Below are positions 36,776 to 49,744 of a DNA stretch of 64,000 bases, one piece after another. The notes below the pieces were generated by a model, which was not told where the DNA came from, searched no databases, and was given only the letters and a program-made list of their open reading frames with translations. Position numbers and translations under genes: made by a program. Origin of the DNA: Volvox africanus (lineage: Eukaryota > Chlorophyta > Chlorophyceae > Chlamydomonadales > Volvocaceae); assembly GCA_030268105.1 (NCBI GenBank), contig BSDZ01000052.1, forward strand, positions 62,001 through 126,000, read 5' to 3'. The stretch's first letter is position 1. Each line of letters begins with the position of its first letter.

Positions 36776-39700
36776 TTACCAGACACGCCAAGCCACTATA
36801 CGTCGTAAATGTAATTCTGTGCTTGAAAAAAGGTGGTAAATGAAATTGGTTTTGTGACCCACCTGGCCGCGGAGGAGGCTGACCCGGAAGGGCAGCAGAT
36901 GGGAGTACTGACGAAATGGGTCGTATAGGTGACACCTGCTTTGCCTCTGTTCCTCCCCCTCCCCTTCGTCTTCCGCTGCAGTCGTCCCTTGCTGTTGATG
37001 TTGTTCCTTGCGCTGCTGCGCGTCGTTGCCCCTTGCTCCAGAAGCCGTGGCTGCACGGGGGGCAGCGCTCTTCACCGTGCACAGCCGCTGCACGCGCCCG
37101 GCATCTAAGCATCGGACAAGACAATACACCAATAGATCATGTACCCACTGACATAAGGTCGGGTGTCTTGGGCAGAGCCCATCGACTGTGCATGGGCTTT
37201 GGCAACTTATTACGGCTTAACATGGGCAAGAGCCATCAAGGCACGGCACCACAGAGGGGACTGTCATTGACTGAACTGGATTTCGAAAACAGGATGTGCG
37301 AAAGTAAATGAGGCATGCAAACGCAATTAAAAAAACGTCGATACGGGGCGCCGGCCGTAATGACACCATCCGCAAGCTGGCCTACATCCTAGCGCTACGG
37401 CAAACACAAACTCCTAGCTCCGTCTTCTAGAAGGCCGATATCATGTATAAGGCACAAGGTATATAATATAAGGTAGTGTACAACCAAGATGTAACCATAA
37501 GTTCATTTGGAGTTAGGTCTAAAAAAATTATTAAATTATCGTTCTTGGTAATATTATAATTCTGAACTGATTCGTCTTGATTAACTAAAAAATTGTCGGT
37601 ATCTGTTGCAATCCTTCAAATTTAATCGCCGTCGTATTTAATCCAGGAGGTTATTTAACTTCTTTTCTCCAGTCCTTTCAGCAAAACGTAACCATAATTC
37701 AAGATGATTATTTCCCCCTTTTCTTCAACTATTAAAAATTTCCAGTAAAACCTGCCTATCTAAAATATCACGACACAAAGAATATGACTAAAAGGACGGG
37801 GAAAAGCGGCAACGTGGCGACGAAGCAGTTGTTGCGCAAAGTAAATTTATAGAAACATTAAATTAATATCCTTGGGGAGTTCCATAATACCACCAAACCC
37901 CAAACACCCACCCGGCTCTTCCACGGCAGCAGTTCGCCGCCTTGGCCCTCCGTGAGTAACGTTGACGTAGCCCTCAACATCCTCCTCCTCAACGTCCTCC
38001 ACCACCTCGTCCGCCTCCGCCGCCATTGCCACCAGACGCACCAGGTGGTGACCCCATGTCATGCCGCTACCGTTCAACATCGCCGCCGCTCCGTGCCTTA
38101 CCGCATCGGACGCCGCGGCAACGTGGCCTGCCGCCAGCATCCCCGCCACTGCACCGAATATCATGGGCCCAGGGGTTCCGTCGTAGGGGTCGCTGGTGAA
38201 GCGACGGCCGTTGAAAGGGTCCGCGAAGGGGGCAGCGGCCGTTGTCCCTGATGCCCAGACCAGGCCGGCATTGTGACCCGGGTCACTGCCGCCGCTCGGG
38301 TCTGGCGCAACATTGATTCTGGACTTGAGCAGCACAGACGATTCCAATGTCCATTCACGATAGGTTCGACCCGCCACCTGGTCGCATGGGAAGAACATCC
38401 GGGTTCTTGAACACCGCTTACAGCTCCCCTTGTTGCAGTACGCACCGGCTGACCGGCACCAGTATGCCTAAGAACTTAGTTCTCTCGGCCCCTAACCCCC
38501 CGGGTTCCGCTACGTCGTGTCATCACCATTCAAAGGAACAAACCTTACGACGCTCCTGCGGCTATTGACTCCAGCCGCATGTTTCATTTATTTCCTACAA
38601 ACAAGTTCATCCCTTTCTTTCCCTGTTTCCATGATGCCTCCCCAGCCATTTGCTTTTTTATCTATTTAGTCTATCTAATCTATCAAGTCTAGTCTATCTG
38701 GTCTAGTCTAGTCTATCTATTCTCGACCCAGATGGGGCAAATCATCGCCACGGACTCCACTAATCTCCCACCAATCTCCTGATCCAGGCAAATCCGGTCC
38801 AATTTACATCTATTCGGTGGACCCCAACAGTAGCCGTGAAGCCATTATTACCGTCATGCAACGGAGAGGGTGGCATGAAGTGGTCCATGGGGGCTCCGAT
38901 GCTTGGAAGCGGCACAAGCGACGGCGCGGGCTGGCCGCAGGTAGGGGTAGTGGCGCGCAGTTGGGCCCCTTCCGAGTGCAACTGCTGCTGCGCATCCTCG
39001 GGAGTGAAGTCGCTCAGGAAGTGAAGGTCGGTGGGCAGCTCCTCGGCGAAATGCATCTCGCTGTCTTCCATCTCGCGCATCTCGTTCAACGGATCCAGTG
39101 TATGCGCCGCCGCGGTCCCGCCAGCGGTGTTTGCGGTGGCGAGAGCGCCAGTCCCAGTGGGGCTCCGCGCCAGCAAGGAGGCTGCGCCGGCCGTGCTACT
39201 CGGCCCGGAGCGGCGACCGCCATCGGCTGTGGTGGCTGCTGCCGCGGTGGCTGCTGCCGCCGCCGCCACCGCCGCCGTCGGAGCTGCAGCAGCCAGACCG
39301 CCTGTAGTAGGCGTGCAGGGCATTACGTGATCTACACCGAACATGCGGGAACAGGTGTGATAAGAATTACGGCGACACACACAGAGGACTTTTCGATAGC
39401 AATAGCTTTACTTTGGATAATAAACCAGTCAGTCCTGAGGCGCAGTATGGCAGGTATTAAGACGGTAAGGGAGGGTACGGGAGGGGGAATGTACGTCAAG
39501 TACTGCGACATCCACGGCCCCTCGGCCCCACGGCATCCACGGCCCCAACTAACAGCACTCTTGGCCAATGCCTGACCGACAACCGATAACCGACAATCGA
39601 CTTACCGAACGACAGGAAAAAAGCGCTATCCTCGTCGTCATCGTCATTCAGCAGGACCCGTAAATCGGGGGCTTCAAAAACCTCATCGTCGTTGCTAATC

Positions 39701-42700
39701 ATGCACGGGACGGGTAGGAAAGAGAAAGAAGAGAACGAAAACGATATGGGGTAACCCTAAACCCATAACGGGAGGTTACCGCATGATAGTAGCAGGTCGT
39801 GAAGAAGGCAGGGTGTACATATAATTCGGCGTGCGTGGGTGCATTCGGTTTAAAGTTTTCGTTTGGGTGGACGCATATATGTGTGCGTGGTGGGTACCTG
39901 TGTGAACCACCTGCTACTACTCGCTGAATCGCAAGAGACTAAGTGGAACGCATCTAGCATCGCGTGAGAGACAGGGGAAAGGACAAGTGAGTGATCCCCA
40001 CGCTGTTACACGCTTATGTAGTATCCTGGGGTATCTACGGGCAGTGTCAAAGGATCCTGGACCTTAGATGGTCATCCTTCCGATCGGGCCTTTGTTGGCC
40101 GACACAACAGAGATACAACAGCTTATCGCAAATGCTTACATCCATTTCCTTCATTGTATTCCTTATTTACCCCATTATGGATGACACGCGTATCATATAA
40201 TTCATGCTGTTAACTTCATTTTATAATCAGAATTCCTGCGTGCTAAAGCCCCAACCGGCCCGACTCTTGATGGGCCTTATCTTGCGCTGCCGTCGTACAT
40301 GCATGGCAGCCGAGGGTTCCACTGTTCCACTAAAAAGCGCCGCCCTCTTATCCATCCCGACTTACAGGTCACGAGGGACTTGGTTTGATGGCCCAGCTGC
40401 ACCTCTGACCCGACCCCCCTTGGCGCCTCCTCCCCGCTGAGCGCCTTCTGAAGGGGGCGTGGGCATGATGGACATCACAACGTTAAATTGGTGGGGTTGC
40501 AGCTTGATATGATGGGCAGTTCAGTTCAGTCGTGGATCTTAGCCGCTTGCTTAAGAAGATTTGTCATGTCGGGCGTGCTTCCATGTCCGCCCTCAAATAT
40601 CTCCCTTGTCCGTATTCCTGATATGTGGGTCAGTCGGTGTTGTGAATCAGTCGGTGTTGTGTGCCATAGGCCTTACCATAGGCCTCATTGATCTACATCG
40701 TCTATTTGCAGCGGCTTTCCCTGTCCTTCCACCTTGCCCCTAGTCCCCGGTAGCGGCGACTCAAATCCTCTCAGCGTCTGAGTGAGGCACGCGTGTCCGA
40801 GTAGCGAGTAGCGAGTTTCATCTTAATAGCTACACACGCACCTGCACCGCTGCCGTCCTTTTTAAAGCTCGGCGGTGCCAGGGTAGACAACATCAACAAA
40901 TTCTCTTCCTCATCATCCTCCCGCAGACCCCTTATGTGCCCGCCACTGCGACCATCGTGTCGCCGCCCCACCGCGCGGGCGATGTCCCCTTCGGTTTCCT
41001 CAAAATGCTCATGTGGGTCAGCCCGCCCTTCCTGACGCTCCAGCGGCTCAAGCAGCTCCAAATCGTCCAGATCTTCGATCTGACCCAGAACGTGAGATGA
41101 CATCATCATCATATCTGGGGCCGTATCTTCCACCAAAGTAATGGCTTCCACCCTGCGGAACCAATGAACACACTGCCGGTGCTGGTGCGGTTGTGGTAAG
41201 AGCCATATACAGCCATGCCAGGCGGCCCAAATGCCAGCGTGTCAAGGATGACAAATTACAATTCATACACATCGTCCTCCATCTGCCCACTATCTGATTC
41301 CACGTCTACTTGCAACCTCACGGCCACTGCCCAAGCCGGCCAGAGGCGCCGAACTGTTATTTTTCGGCTAGGGGTCCCACAATCAATTCCAGTCCAGGGT
41401 GTTGAGGCCGACCCAGATGGAGGTATGGGCGTCCGTGTGCTGAGGGTTTAAGCCAGCCTGACGGATCGCCTGCTGTAAAGGTGAGCGGCACGTACCTGGC
41501 CTTGTCTCGGCCCCGGTGCAGGACCGTTTTGACGACCGCGGCTGCGGATCGCTCGGGCGCCTTGGCTGCGGTCACCTTCCGGAGCATATCCTGCAGATCC
41601 TCTTTTAAAAAGAGATACCGAGTGGTACGGCAGCTATAAGACTCCTAGCGGAAAAAAGCTGGGGCAATATACGCACGGCAGGCAGGCAACTCTTCCTGCC
41701 TTTGTAAATGGAAGGTGGCAGTTGCCTCGCCTATCCGTCTTTTTAAACAAATCGCCACAGGTCCCCCTTGAAGACTTAGCTCAAGGTTGTCACGACGTAC
41801 TACGCTCCCCCTGAGCGGGTCGCATGCTGCAGGTCGGCAGGACGGCGGTAATACGGAATGACAAGGTATCTCTTACCGATCTGGGCCAGTCCCGTAGCAT
41901 CCCCACATCTTTTACATGTACGACCTTCCCTTAACCTACCCAACAGGTACAGCTGTTGTCGGTTGAACACGATAACCACGCCTCCTGCATCATGGCAAGC
42001 CCGCAAAAACTTAGAAAGGCATTAGCATTTTCAACGTCGTTCAGCATGATTGCCCATGTAGCATGAGCACAGATCAAAATTGTGTTGTAGAACCTGCGGG
42101 TCCGTTATGGGTTTCCAACAGCAAAGCCAAGTGGCATAATTATGAGCTGTCTTCATCATAGACAAATCTTGCCCTTTGCGATAAACCAAGCATGGCCTCA
42201 CCAATCAAAATGCCCTGGAGCCGCAGGGAGTGAGGTACATCTGGTTGCATGATGTGCTTGCTGCGGGCAGCAAACAACGAACCGGCAGCAAACGTTCAGC
42301 AAGAAACGCTAGTAAGTCCTAACCCATCGCGAAGCGTAGTCCCGCCTACTCGCTCTATACTGCGTATAGGAGAACCAAAGACCCAGTTGTGCTGACCCAC
42401 GGGTCAGTGCTCCTTGTGTACCATCGTCCATGTCTCACCATATCGATTCGCACATTCTTAATTATGAAGGCATCCTAAGTCAATAAGGAATAGCTCATGT
42501 ATACTGGGGCAACTCACCAAACATCAGAGACACTTATGCCAAGGATTTTAAGTTTGCTGAGCTTCTTGCCATGAGCCATCGTCCTGCATGTGCCCGGGTC
42601 CCAGTTCCATATGCAAGCCTAAATAACTTCTATGGCTTTTTGAGCAAAGCCGCGGAGCGCGGCGGCGTCTCTGTGAGCGATTGGCGCAGTTTATCTTGCG

Positions 42701-42786
42701 CAAACGGTAAATACTCTGTCAGGCACTTCTTACCAAATAGCACCCAGAGGAGACTTCCTGCCAAGGAGGTCGTGCGAGTAGAACAT
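36776..42786 (-). pseudogene. Truncated REC8 copy in array unit 6, with an Arg-to-His change
   Basis: Start codon at 42786; exon 12 is cut at 36942 and the chimeric frame stops at 36776. This is the most diverged unit I could see. Base 38049 is T where other units have C, changing exon 11 from MTWGRHL to MTWGHHL. Two more private changes lie in its upstream region (43371 G for C, 43594 A for G). No stop or frameshift was seen. Confidence 0.75.
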
Positions 42787-43733
42787 GTTTGTCTAAGTCG
42801 GTGTCACTCTCCTGGGCAAAAACTCTTAACTGTTTGTCGTCCCGAGGTTCACAAAGCTAATGCCAGTCAGGTCAGCCAGTTTCTTCTTCGCCAAGCCGTG
42901 CTAACCCCTAAGCCCTCAATAATAGTTGCAAGGCAGAGCGGCTGCCAAAGGATGACGGTATGCGGACAGCTTCGCAAGGAGTCACATACAATCACACTTA
43001 GGAAATATATACTTTTGTGAGATCACAAAGCTTAGGAGGGCTCATGGTACACAAAGTACAACATCACCAGGGACATTCAGTGGGGAAACATATCTTTCCG
43101 AGCTGTAATTCGCGCCAATATGCTTGTACGGCAGCTCCAACGCTATGACAAGGTATCATACCTCCACGCACTCCACGACGTTCCGGTAAAATCTGCCCAG
43201 CCATCCAACATTCCATCACAGGCTTTCAAGATATAAGGTATTACATTTGGCCAGAATGTCTCTAGGTTGCTTAATCTTGGTTTCCAGCACCGCGCCCATC
43301 ATTATTCTTACTGCAAATTCTGCCCCGGCACAGCTACCTAAGTCCCTGACTGAAAAGTACCAGAATAGGCGCATGGTTCACAGCAGGGGCTCACAGCAGA
43401 GTGACCCCTGGTTCACAGGAACCCTAGCTAAGGCGCTTTTTTTGGACCCTCGCTTCGACATAAACCACAATTGATAGTCACATGGACCCTCGCTTCGACA
43501 TAAACCACAATTGATAGTCACACCTTGAACTGTTGTTTTCAAAAGCGTCTCACAGGGTGTCGTGAGTCGAGCCTTCGCGTTGGCTTGTTGCCAAGACTTG
43601 CTGTGCTGCACCATTCCTTATCACACAAAATCGTGGACGAGCAAACTCGAACGATTTCATAGCATGGTGACCAGTTGATCTGCAAGCACTGGCAGGTCAC
43701 TGCTGCTTGACAACCTGAACTGTAAGGACTACA

Positions 43734-46700
43734 TTACCAGACACGCCAAGCCACTATACGTCGTAAATGTAATTCTGTGCTTGAAAAAAGGTGGTAAATG
43801 AAATTGGTTTTGTGACCCACCTGGCCGCGGAGGAGGCTGACCCGGAAGGGCAGCAGATGGGAGTACTGACGAAATGGGTCGTATAGGTGACACCTGCTTT
43901 GCCTCTGTTCCTCCCCCTCCCCTTCGTCTTCCGCTGCAGTCGTCCCTTGCTGTTGATGTTGTTCCTTGCGCTGCTGCGCGTCGTTGCCCCTTGCTCCAGA
44001 AGCCGTGGCTGCACGGGGGGCAGCGCTCTTCACCGTGCACAGCCGCTGCACGCGCCCGGCATCTAAGCATCGGACAAGACAATACACCAATAGATCATGT
44101 ACCCACTGACATAAGGTCGGGTGTCTTGGGCAGAGCCCATCGACTGTGCATGGGCTTTGGCAACTTATTACGGCTTAACATGGGCAAGAGCCATCAAGGC
44201 ACGGCACCACAGAGGGGACTGTCATTGACTGAACTGGATTTCGAAAACAGGATGTGCGAAAGTAAATGAGGCATGCAAACGCAATTAAAAAAACGTCGAT
44301 ACGGGGCGCCGGCCGTAATGACACCATCCGCAAGCTGGCCTACATCCTAGCGCTACGGCAAACACAAACTCCTAGCTCCGTCTTCTAGAAGGCCGATATC
44401 ATGTATAAGGCACAAGGTATATAATATAAGGTAGTGTACAACCAAGATGTAACCATAAGTTCATTTGGAGTTAGGTCTAAAAAAATTATTAAATTATCGT
44501 TCTTGGTAATATTATAATTCTGAACTGATTCGTCTTGATTAACTAAAAAATTGTCGGTATCTGTTGCAATCCTTCAAATTTAATCGCCGTCGTATTTAAT
44601 CCAGGAGGTTATTTAACTTCTTTTCTCCAGTCCTTTCAGCAAAACGTAACCATAATTCAAGATGATTATTTCCCCCTTTTCTTCAACTATTAAAAATTTC
44701 CAGTAAAACCTGCCTATCTAAAATATCACGACACAAAGAATATGACTAAAAGGACGGGGAAAAGCGGCAACGTGGCGACGAAGCAGTTGTTGCGCAAAGT
44801 AAATTTATAGAAACATTAAATTAATATCCTTGGGGAGTTCCATAATACCACCAAACCCCAAACACCCACCCGGCTCTTCCACGGCAGCAGTTCGCCGCCT
44901 TGGCCCTCCGTGAGTAACGTTGACGTAGCCCTCAACATCCTCCTCCTCAACGTCCTCCACCACCTCGTCCGCCTCCGCCGCCATTGCCACCAGACGCACC
45001 AGGTGGCGACCCCATGTCATGCCGCTACCGTTCAACATCGCCGCCGCTCCGTGCCTTACCGCATCGGACGCCGCGGCAACGTGGCCTGCCGCCAGCATCC
45101 CCGCCACTGCACCGAATATCATGGGCCCAGGGGTTCCGTCGTAGGGGTCGCTGGTGAAGCGACGGCCGTTGAAAGGGTCCGCGAAGGGGGCAGCGGCCGT
45201 TGTCCCTGATGCCCAGACCAGGCCGGCATTGTGACCCGGGTCACTGCCGCCGCTCGGGTCTGGCGCAACATTGATTCTGGACTTGAGCAGCACAGACGAT
45301 TCCAATGTCCATTCACGATAGGTTCGACCCGCCACCTGGTCGCATGGGAAGAACATCCGGGTTCTTGAACACCGCTTACAGCTCCCCTTGTTGCAGTACG
45401 CACCGGCTGACCGGCACCAGTATGCCTAAGAACTTAGTTCTCTCGGCCCCTAACCCCCCGGGTTCCGCTACGTCGTGTCATCACCATTCAAAGGAACAAA
45501 CCTTACGACGCTCCTGCGGCTATTGACTCCAGCCGCATGTTTCATTTATTTCCTACAAACAAGTTCATCCCTTTCTTTCCCTGTTTCCATGATGCCTCCC
45601 CAGCCATTTGCTTTTTTATCTATTTAGTCTATCTAATCTATCAAGTCTAGTCTATCTGGTCTAGTCTAGTCTATCTATTCTCGACCCAGATGGGGCAAAT
45701 CATCGCCACGGACTCCACTAATCTCCCACCAATCTCCTGATCCAGGCAAATCCGGTCCAATTTACATCTATTCGGTGGACCCCAACAGTAGCCGTGAAGC
45801 CATTATTACCGTCATGCAACGGAGAGGGTGGCATGAAGTGGTCCATGGGGGCTCCGATGCTTGGAAGCGGCACAAGCGACGGCGCGGGCTGGCCGCAGGT
45901 AGGGGTAGTGGCGCGCAGTTGGGCCCCTTCCGAGTGCAACTGCTGCTGCGCATCCTCGGGAGTGAAGTCGCTCAGGAAGTGAAGGTCGGTGGGCAGCTCC
46001 TCGGCGAAATGCATCTCGCTGTCTTCCATCTCGCGCATCTCGTTCAACGGATCCAGTGTATGCGCCGCCGCGGTCCCGCCAGCGGTGTTTGCGGTGGCGA
46101 GAGCGCCAGTCCCAGTGGGGCTCCGCGCCAGCAAGGAGGCTGCGCCGGCCGTGCTACTCGGCCCGGAGCGGCGACCGCCATCGGCTGTGGTGGCTGCTGC
46201 CGCGGTGGCTGCTGCCGCCGCCGCCACCGCCGCCGTCGGAGCTGCAGCAGCCAGACCGCCTGTAGTAGGCGTGCAGGGCATTACGTGATCTACACCGAAC
46301 ATGCGGGAACAGGTGTGATAAGAATTACGGCGACACACACAGAGGACTTTTCGATAGCAATAGCTTTACTTTGGATAATAAACCAGTCAGTCCTGAGGCG
46401 CAGTATGGCAGGTATTAAGACGGTAAGGGAGGGTACGGGAGGGGGAATGTACGTCAAGTACTGCGACATCCACGGCCCCTCGGCCCCACGGCATCCACGG
46501 CCCCAACTAACAGCACTCTTGGCCAATGCCTGACCGACAACCGATAACCGACAATCGACTTACCGAACGACAGGAAAAAAGCGCTATCCTCGTCGTCATC
46601 GTCATTCAGCAGGACCCGTAAATCGGGGGCTTCAAAAACCTCATCGTCGTTGCTAATCATGCACGGGACGGGTAGGAAAGAGAAAGAAGAGAACGAAAAC

Positions 46701-49700
46701 GATATGGGGTAACCCTAAACCCATAACGGGAGGTTACCGCATGATAGTAGCAGGTCGTGAAGAAGGCAGGGTGTACATATAATTCGGCGTGCGTGGGTGC
46801 ATTCGGTTTAAAGTTTTCGTTTGGGTGGACGCATATATGTGTGCGTGGTGGGTACCTGTGTGAACCACCTGCTACTACTCGCTGAATCGCAAGAGACTAA
46901 GTGGAACGCATCTAGCATCGCGTGAGAGACAGGGGAAAGGACAAGTGAGTGATCCCCACGCTGTTACACGCTTATGTAGTATCCTGGGGTATCTACGGGC
47001 AGTGTCAAAGGATCCTGGACCTTAGATGGTCATCCTTCCGATCGGGCCTTTGTTGGCCGACACAACAGAGATACAACAGCTTATCGCAAATGCTTACATC
47101 CATTTCCTTCATTGTATTCCTTATTTACCCCATTATGGATGACACGCGTATCATATAATTCATGCTGTTAACTTCATTTTATAATCAGAATTCCTGCGTG
47201 CTAAAGCCCCAACCGGCCCGACTCTTGATGGGCCTTATCTTGCGCTGCCGTCGTACATGCATGGCAGCCGAGGGTTCCACTGTTCCACTAAAAAGCGCCG
47301 CCCTCTTATCCATCCCGACTTACAGGTCACGAGGGACTTGGTTTGATGGCCCAGCTGCACCTCTGACCCGACCCCCCTTGGCGCCTCCTCCCCGCTGAGC
47401 GCCTTCTGAAGGGGGCGTGGGCATGATGGACATCACAACGTTAAATTGGTGGGGTTGCAGCTTGATATGATGGGCAGTTCAGTTCAGTCGTGGATCTTAG
47501 CCGCTTGCTTAAGAAGATTTGTCATGTCGGGCGTGCTTCCATGTCCGCCCTCAAATATCTCCCTTGTCCGTATTCCTGATATGTGGGTCAGTCGGTGTTG
47601 TGAATCAGTCGGTGTTGTGTGCCATAGGCCTTACCATAGGCCTCATTGATCTACATCGTCTATTTGCAGCGGCTTTCCCTGTCCTTCCACCTTGCCCCTA
47701 GTCCCCGGTAGCGGCGACTCAAATCCTCTCAGCGTCTGAGTGAGGCACGCGTGTCCGAGTAGCGAGTAGCGAGTTTCATCTTAATAGCTACACACGCACC
47801 TGCACCGCTGCCGTCCTTTTTAAAGCTCGGCGGTGCCAGGGTAGACAACATCAACAAATTCTCTTCCTCATCATCCTCCCGCAGACCCCTTATGTGCCCG
47901 CCACTGCGACCATCGTGTCGCCGCCCCACCGCGCGGGCGATGTCCCCTTCGGTTTCCTCAAAATGCTCATGTGGGTCAGCCCGCCCTTCCTGACGCTCCA
48001 GCGGCTCAAGCAGCTCCAAATCGTCCAGATCTTCGATCTGACCCAGAACGTGAGATGACATCATCATCATATCTGGGGCCGTATCTTCCACCAAAGTAAT
48101 GGCTTCCACCCTGCGGAACCAATGAACACACTGCCGGTGCTGGTGCGGTTGTGGTAAGAGCCATATACAGCCATGCCAGGCGGCCCAAATGCCAGCGTGT
48201 CAAGGATGACAAATTACAATTCATACACATCGTCCTCCATCTGCCCACTATCTGATTCCACGTCTACTTGCAACCTCACGGCCACTGCCCAAGCCGGCCA
48301 GAGGCGCCGAACTGTTATTTTTCGGCTAGGGGTCCCACAATCAATTCCAGTCCAGGGTGTTGAGGCCGACCCAGATGGAGGTATGGGCGTCCGTGTGCTG
48401 AGGGTTTAAGCCAGCCTGACGGATCGCCTGCTGTAAAGGTGAGCGGCACGTACCTGGCCTTGTCTCGGCCCCGGTGCAGGACCGTTTTGACGACCGCGGC
48501 TGCGGATCGCTCGGGCGCCTTGGCTGCGGTCACCTTCCGGAGCATATCCTGCAGATCCTCTTTTAAAAAGAGATACCGAGTGGTACGGCAGCTATAAGAC
48601 TCCTAGCGGAAAAAAGCTGGGGCAATATACGCACGGCAGGCAGGCAACTCTTCCTGCCTTTGTAAATGGAAGGTGGCAGTTGCCTCGCCTATCCGTCTTT
48701 TTAAACAAATCGCCACAGGTCCCCCTTGAAGACTTAGCTCAAGGTTGTCACGACGTACTACGCTCCCCCTGAGCGGGTCGCATGCTGCAGGTCGGCAGGA
48801 CGGCGGTAATACGGAATGACAAGGTATCTCTTACCGATCTGGGCCAGTCCCGTAGCATCCCCACATCTTTTACATGTACGACCTTCCCTTAACCTACCCA
48901 ACAGGTACAGCTGTTGTCGGTTGAACACGATAACCACGCCTCCTGCATCATGGCAAGCCCGCAAAAACTTAGAAAGGCATTAGCATTTTCAACGTCGTTC
49001 AGCATGATTGCCCATGTAGCATGAGCACAGATCAAAATTGTGTTGTAGAACCTGCGGGTCCGTTATGGGTTTCCAACAGCAAAGCCAAGTGGCATAATTA
49101 TGAGCTGTCTTCATCATAGACAAATCTTGCCCTTTGCGATAAACCAAGCATGGCCTCACCAATCAAAATGCCCTGGAGCCGCAGGGAGTGAGGTACATCT
49201 GGTTGCATGATGTGCTTGCTGCGGGCAGCAAACAACGAACCGGCAGCAAACGTTCAGCAAGAAACGCTAGTAAGTCCTAACCCATCGCGAAGCGTAGTCC
49301 CGCCTACTCGCTCTATACTGCGTATAGGAGAACCAAAGACCCAGTTGTGCTGACCCACGGGTCAGTGCTCCTTGTGTACCATCGTCCATGTCTCACCATA
49401 TCGATTCGCACATTCTTAATTATGAAGGCATCCTAAGTCAATAAGGAATAGCTCATGTATACTGGGGCAACTCACCAAACATCAGAGACACTTATGCCAA
49501 GGATTTTAAGTTTGCTGAGCTTCTTGCCATGAGCCATCGTCCTGCATGTGCCCGGGTCCCAGTTCCATATGCAAGCCTAAATAACTTCTATGGCTTTTTG
49601 AGCAAAGCCGCGGAGCGCGGCGGCGTCTCTGTGAGCGATTGGCGCAGTTTATCTTGCGCAAACGGTAAATACTCTGTCAGGCACTTCTTACCAAATAGCA

Positions 49701-49744
49701 CCCAGAGGAGACTTCCTGCCAAGGAGGTCGTGCGAGTAGAACAT
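43734..49744 (-). pseudogene. Truncated REC8 copy in array unit 7, with altered upstream region
   Basis: Start codon at 49744; exon 12 is cut at 43900 and the chimeric frame stops at 43734. Exons match the other truncated copies. Its upstream region differs: 226 bp before the ATG, at 49970/49971, 348 bp present in units 1-6 are absent, and only one of the two 40-bp repeats remains. Beyond 50472 it meets unique DNA, so this is the only copy still attached to the original upstream flank of the gene. If that flank holds promoter elements, this copy rather than the full-length one has them. Confidence 0.75.
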
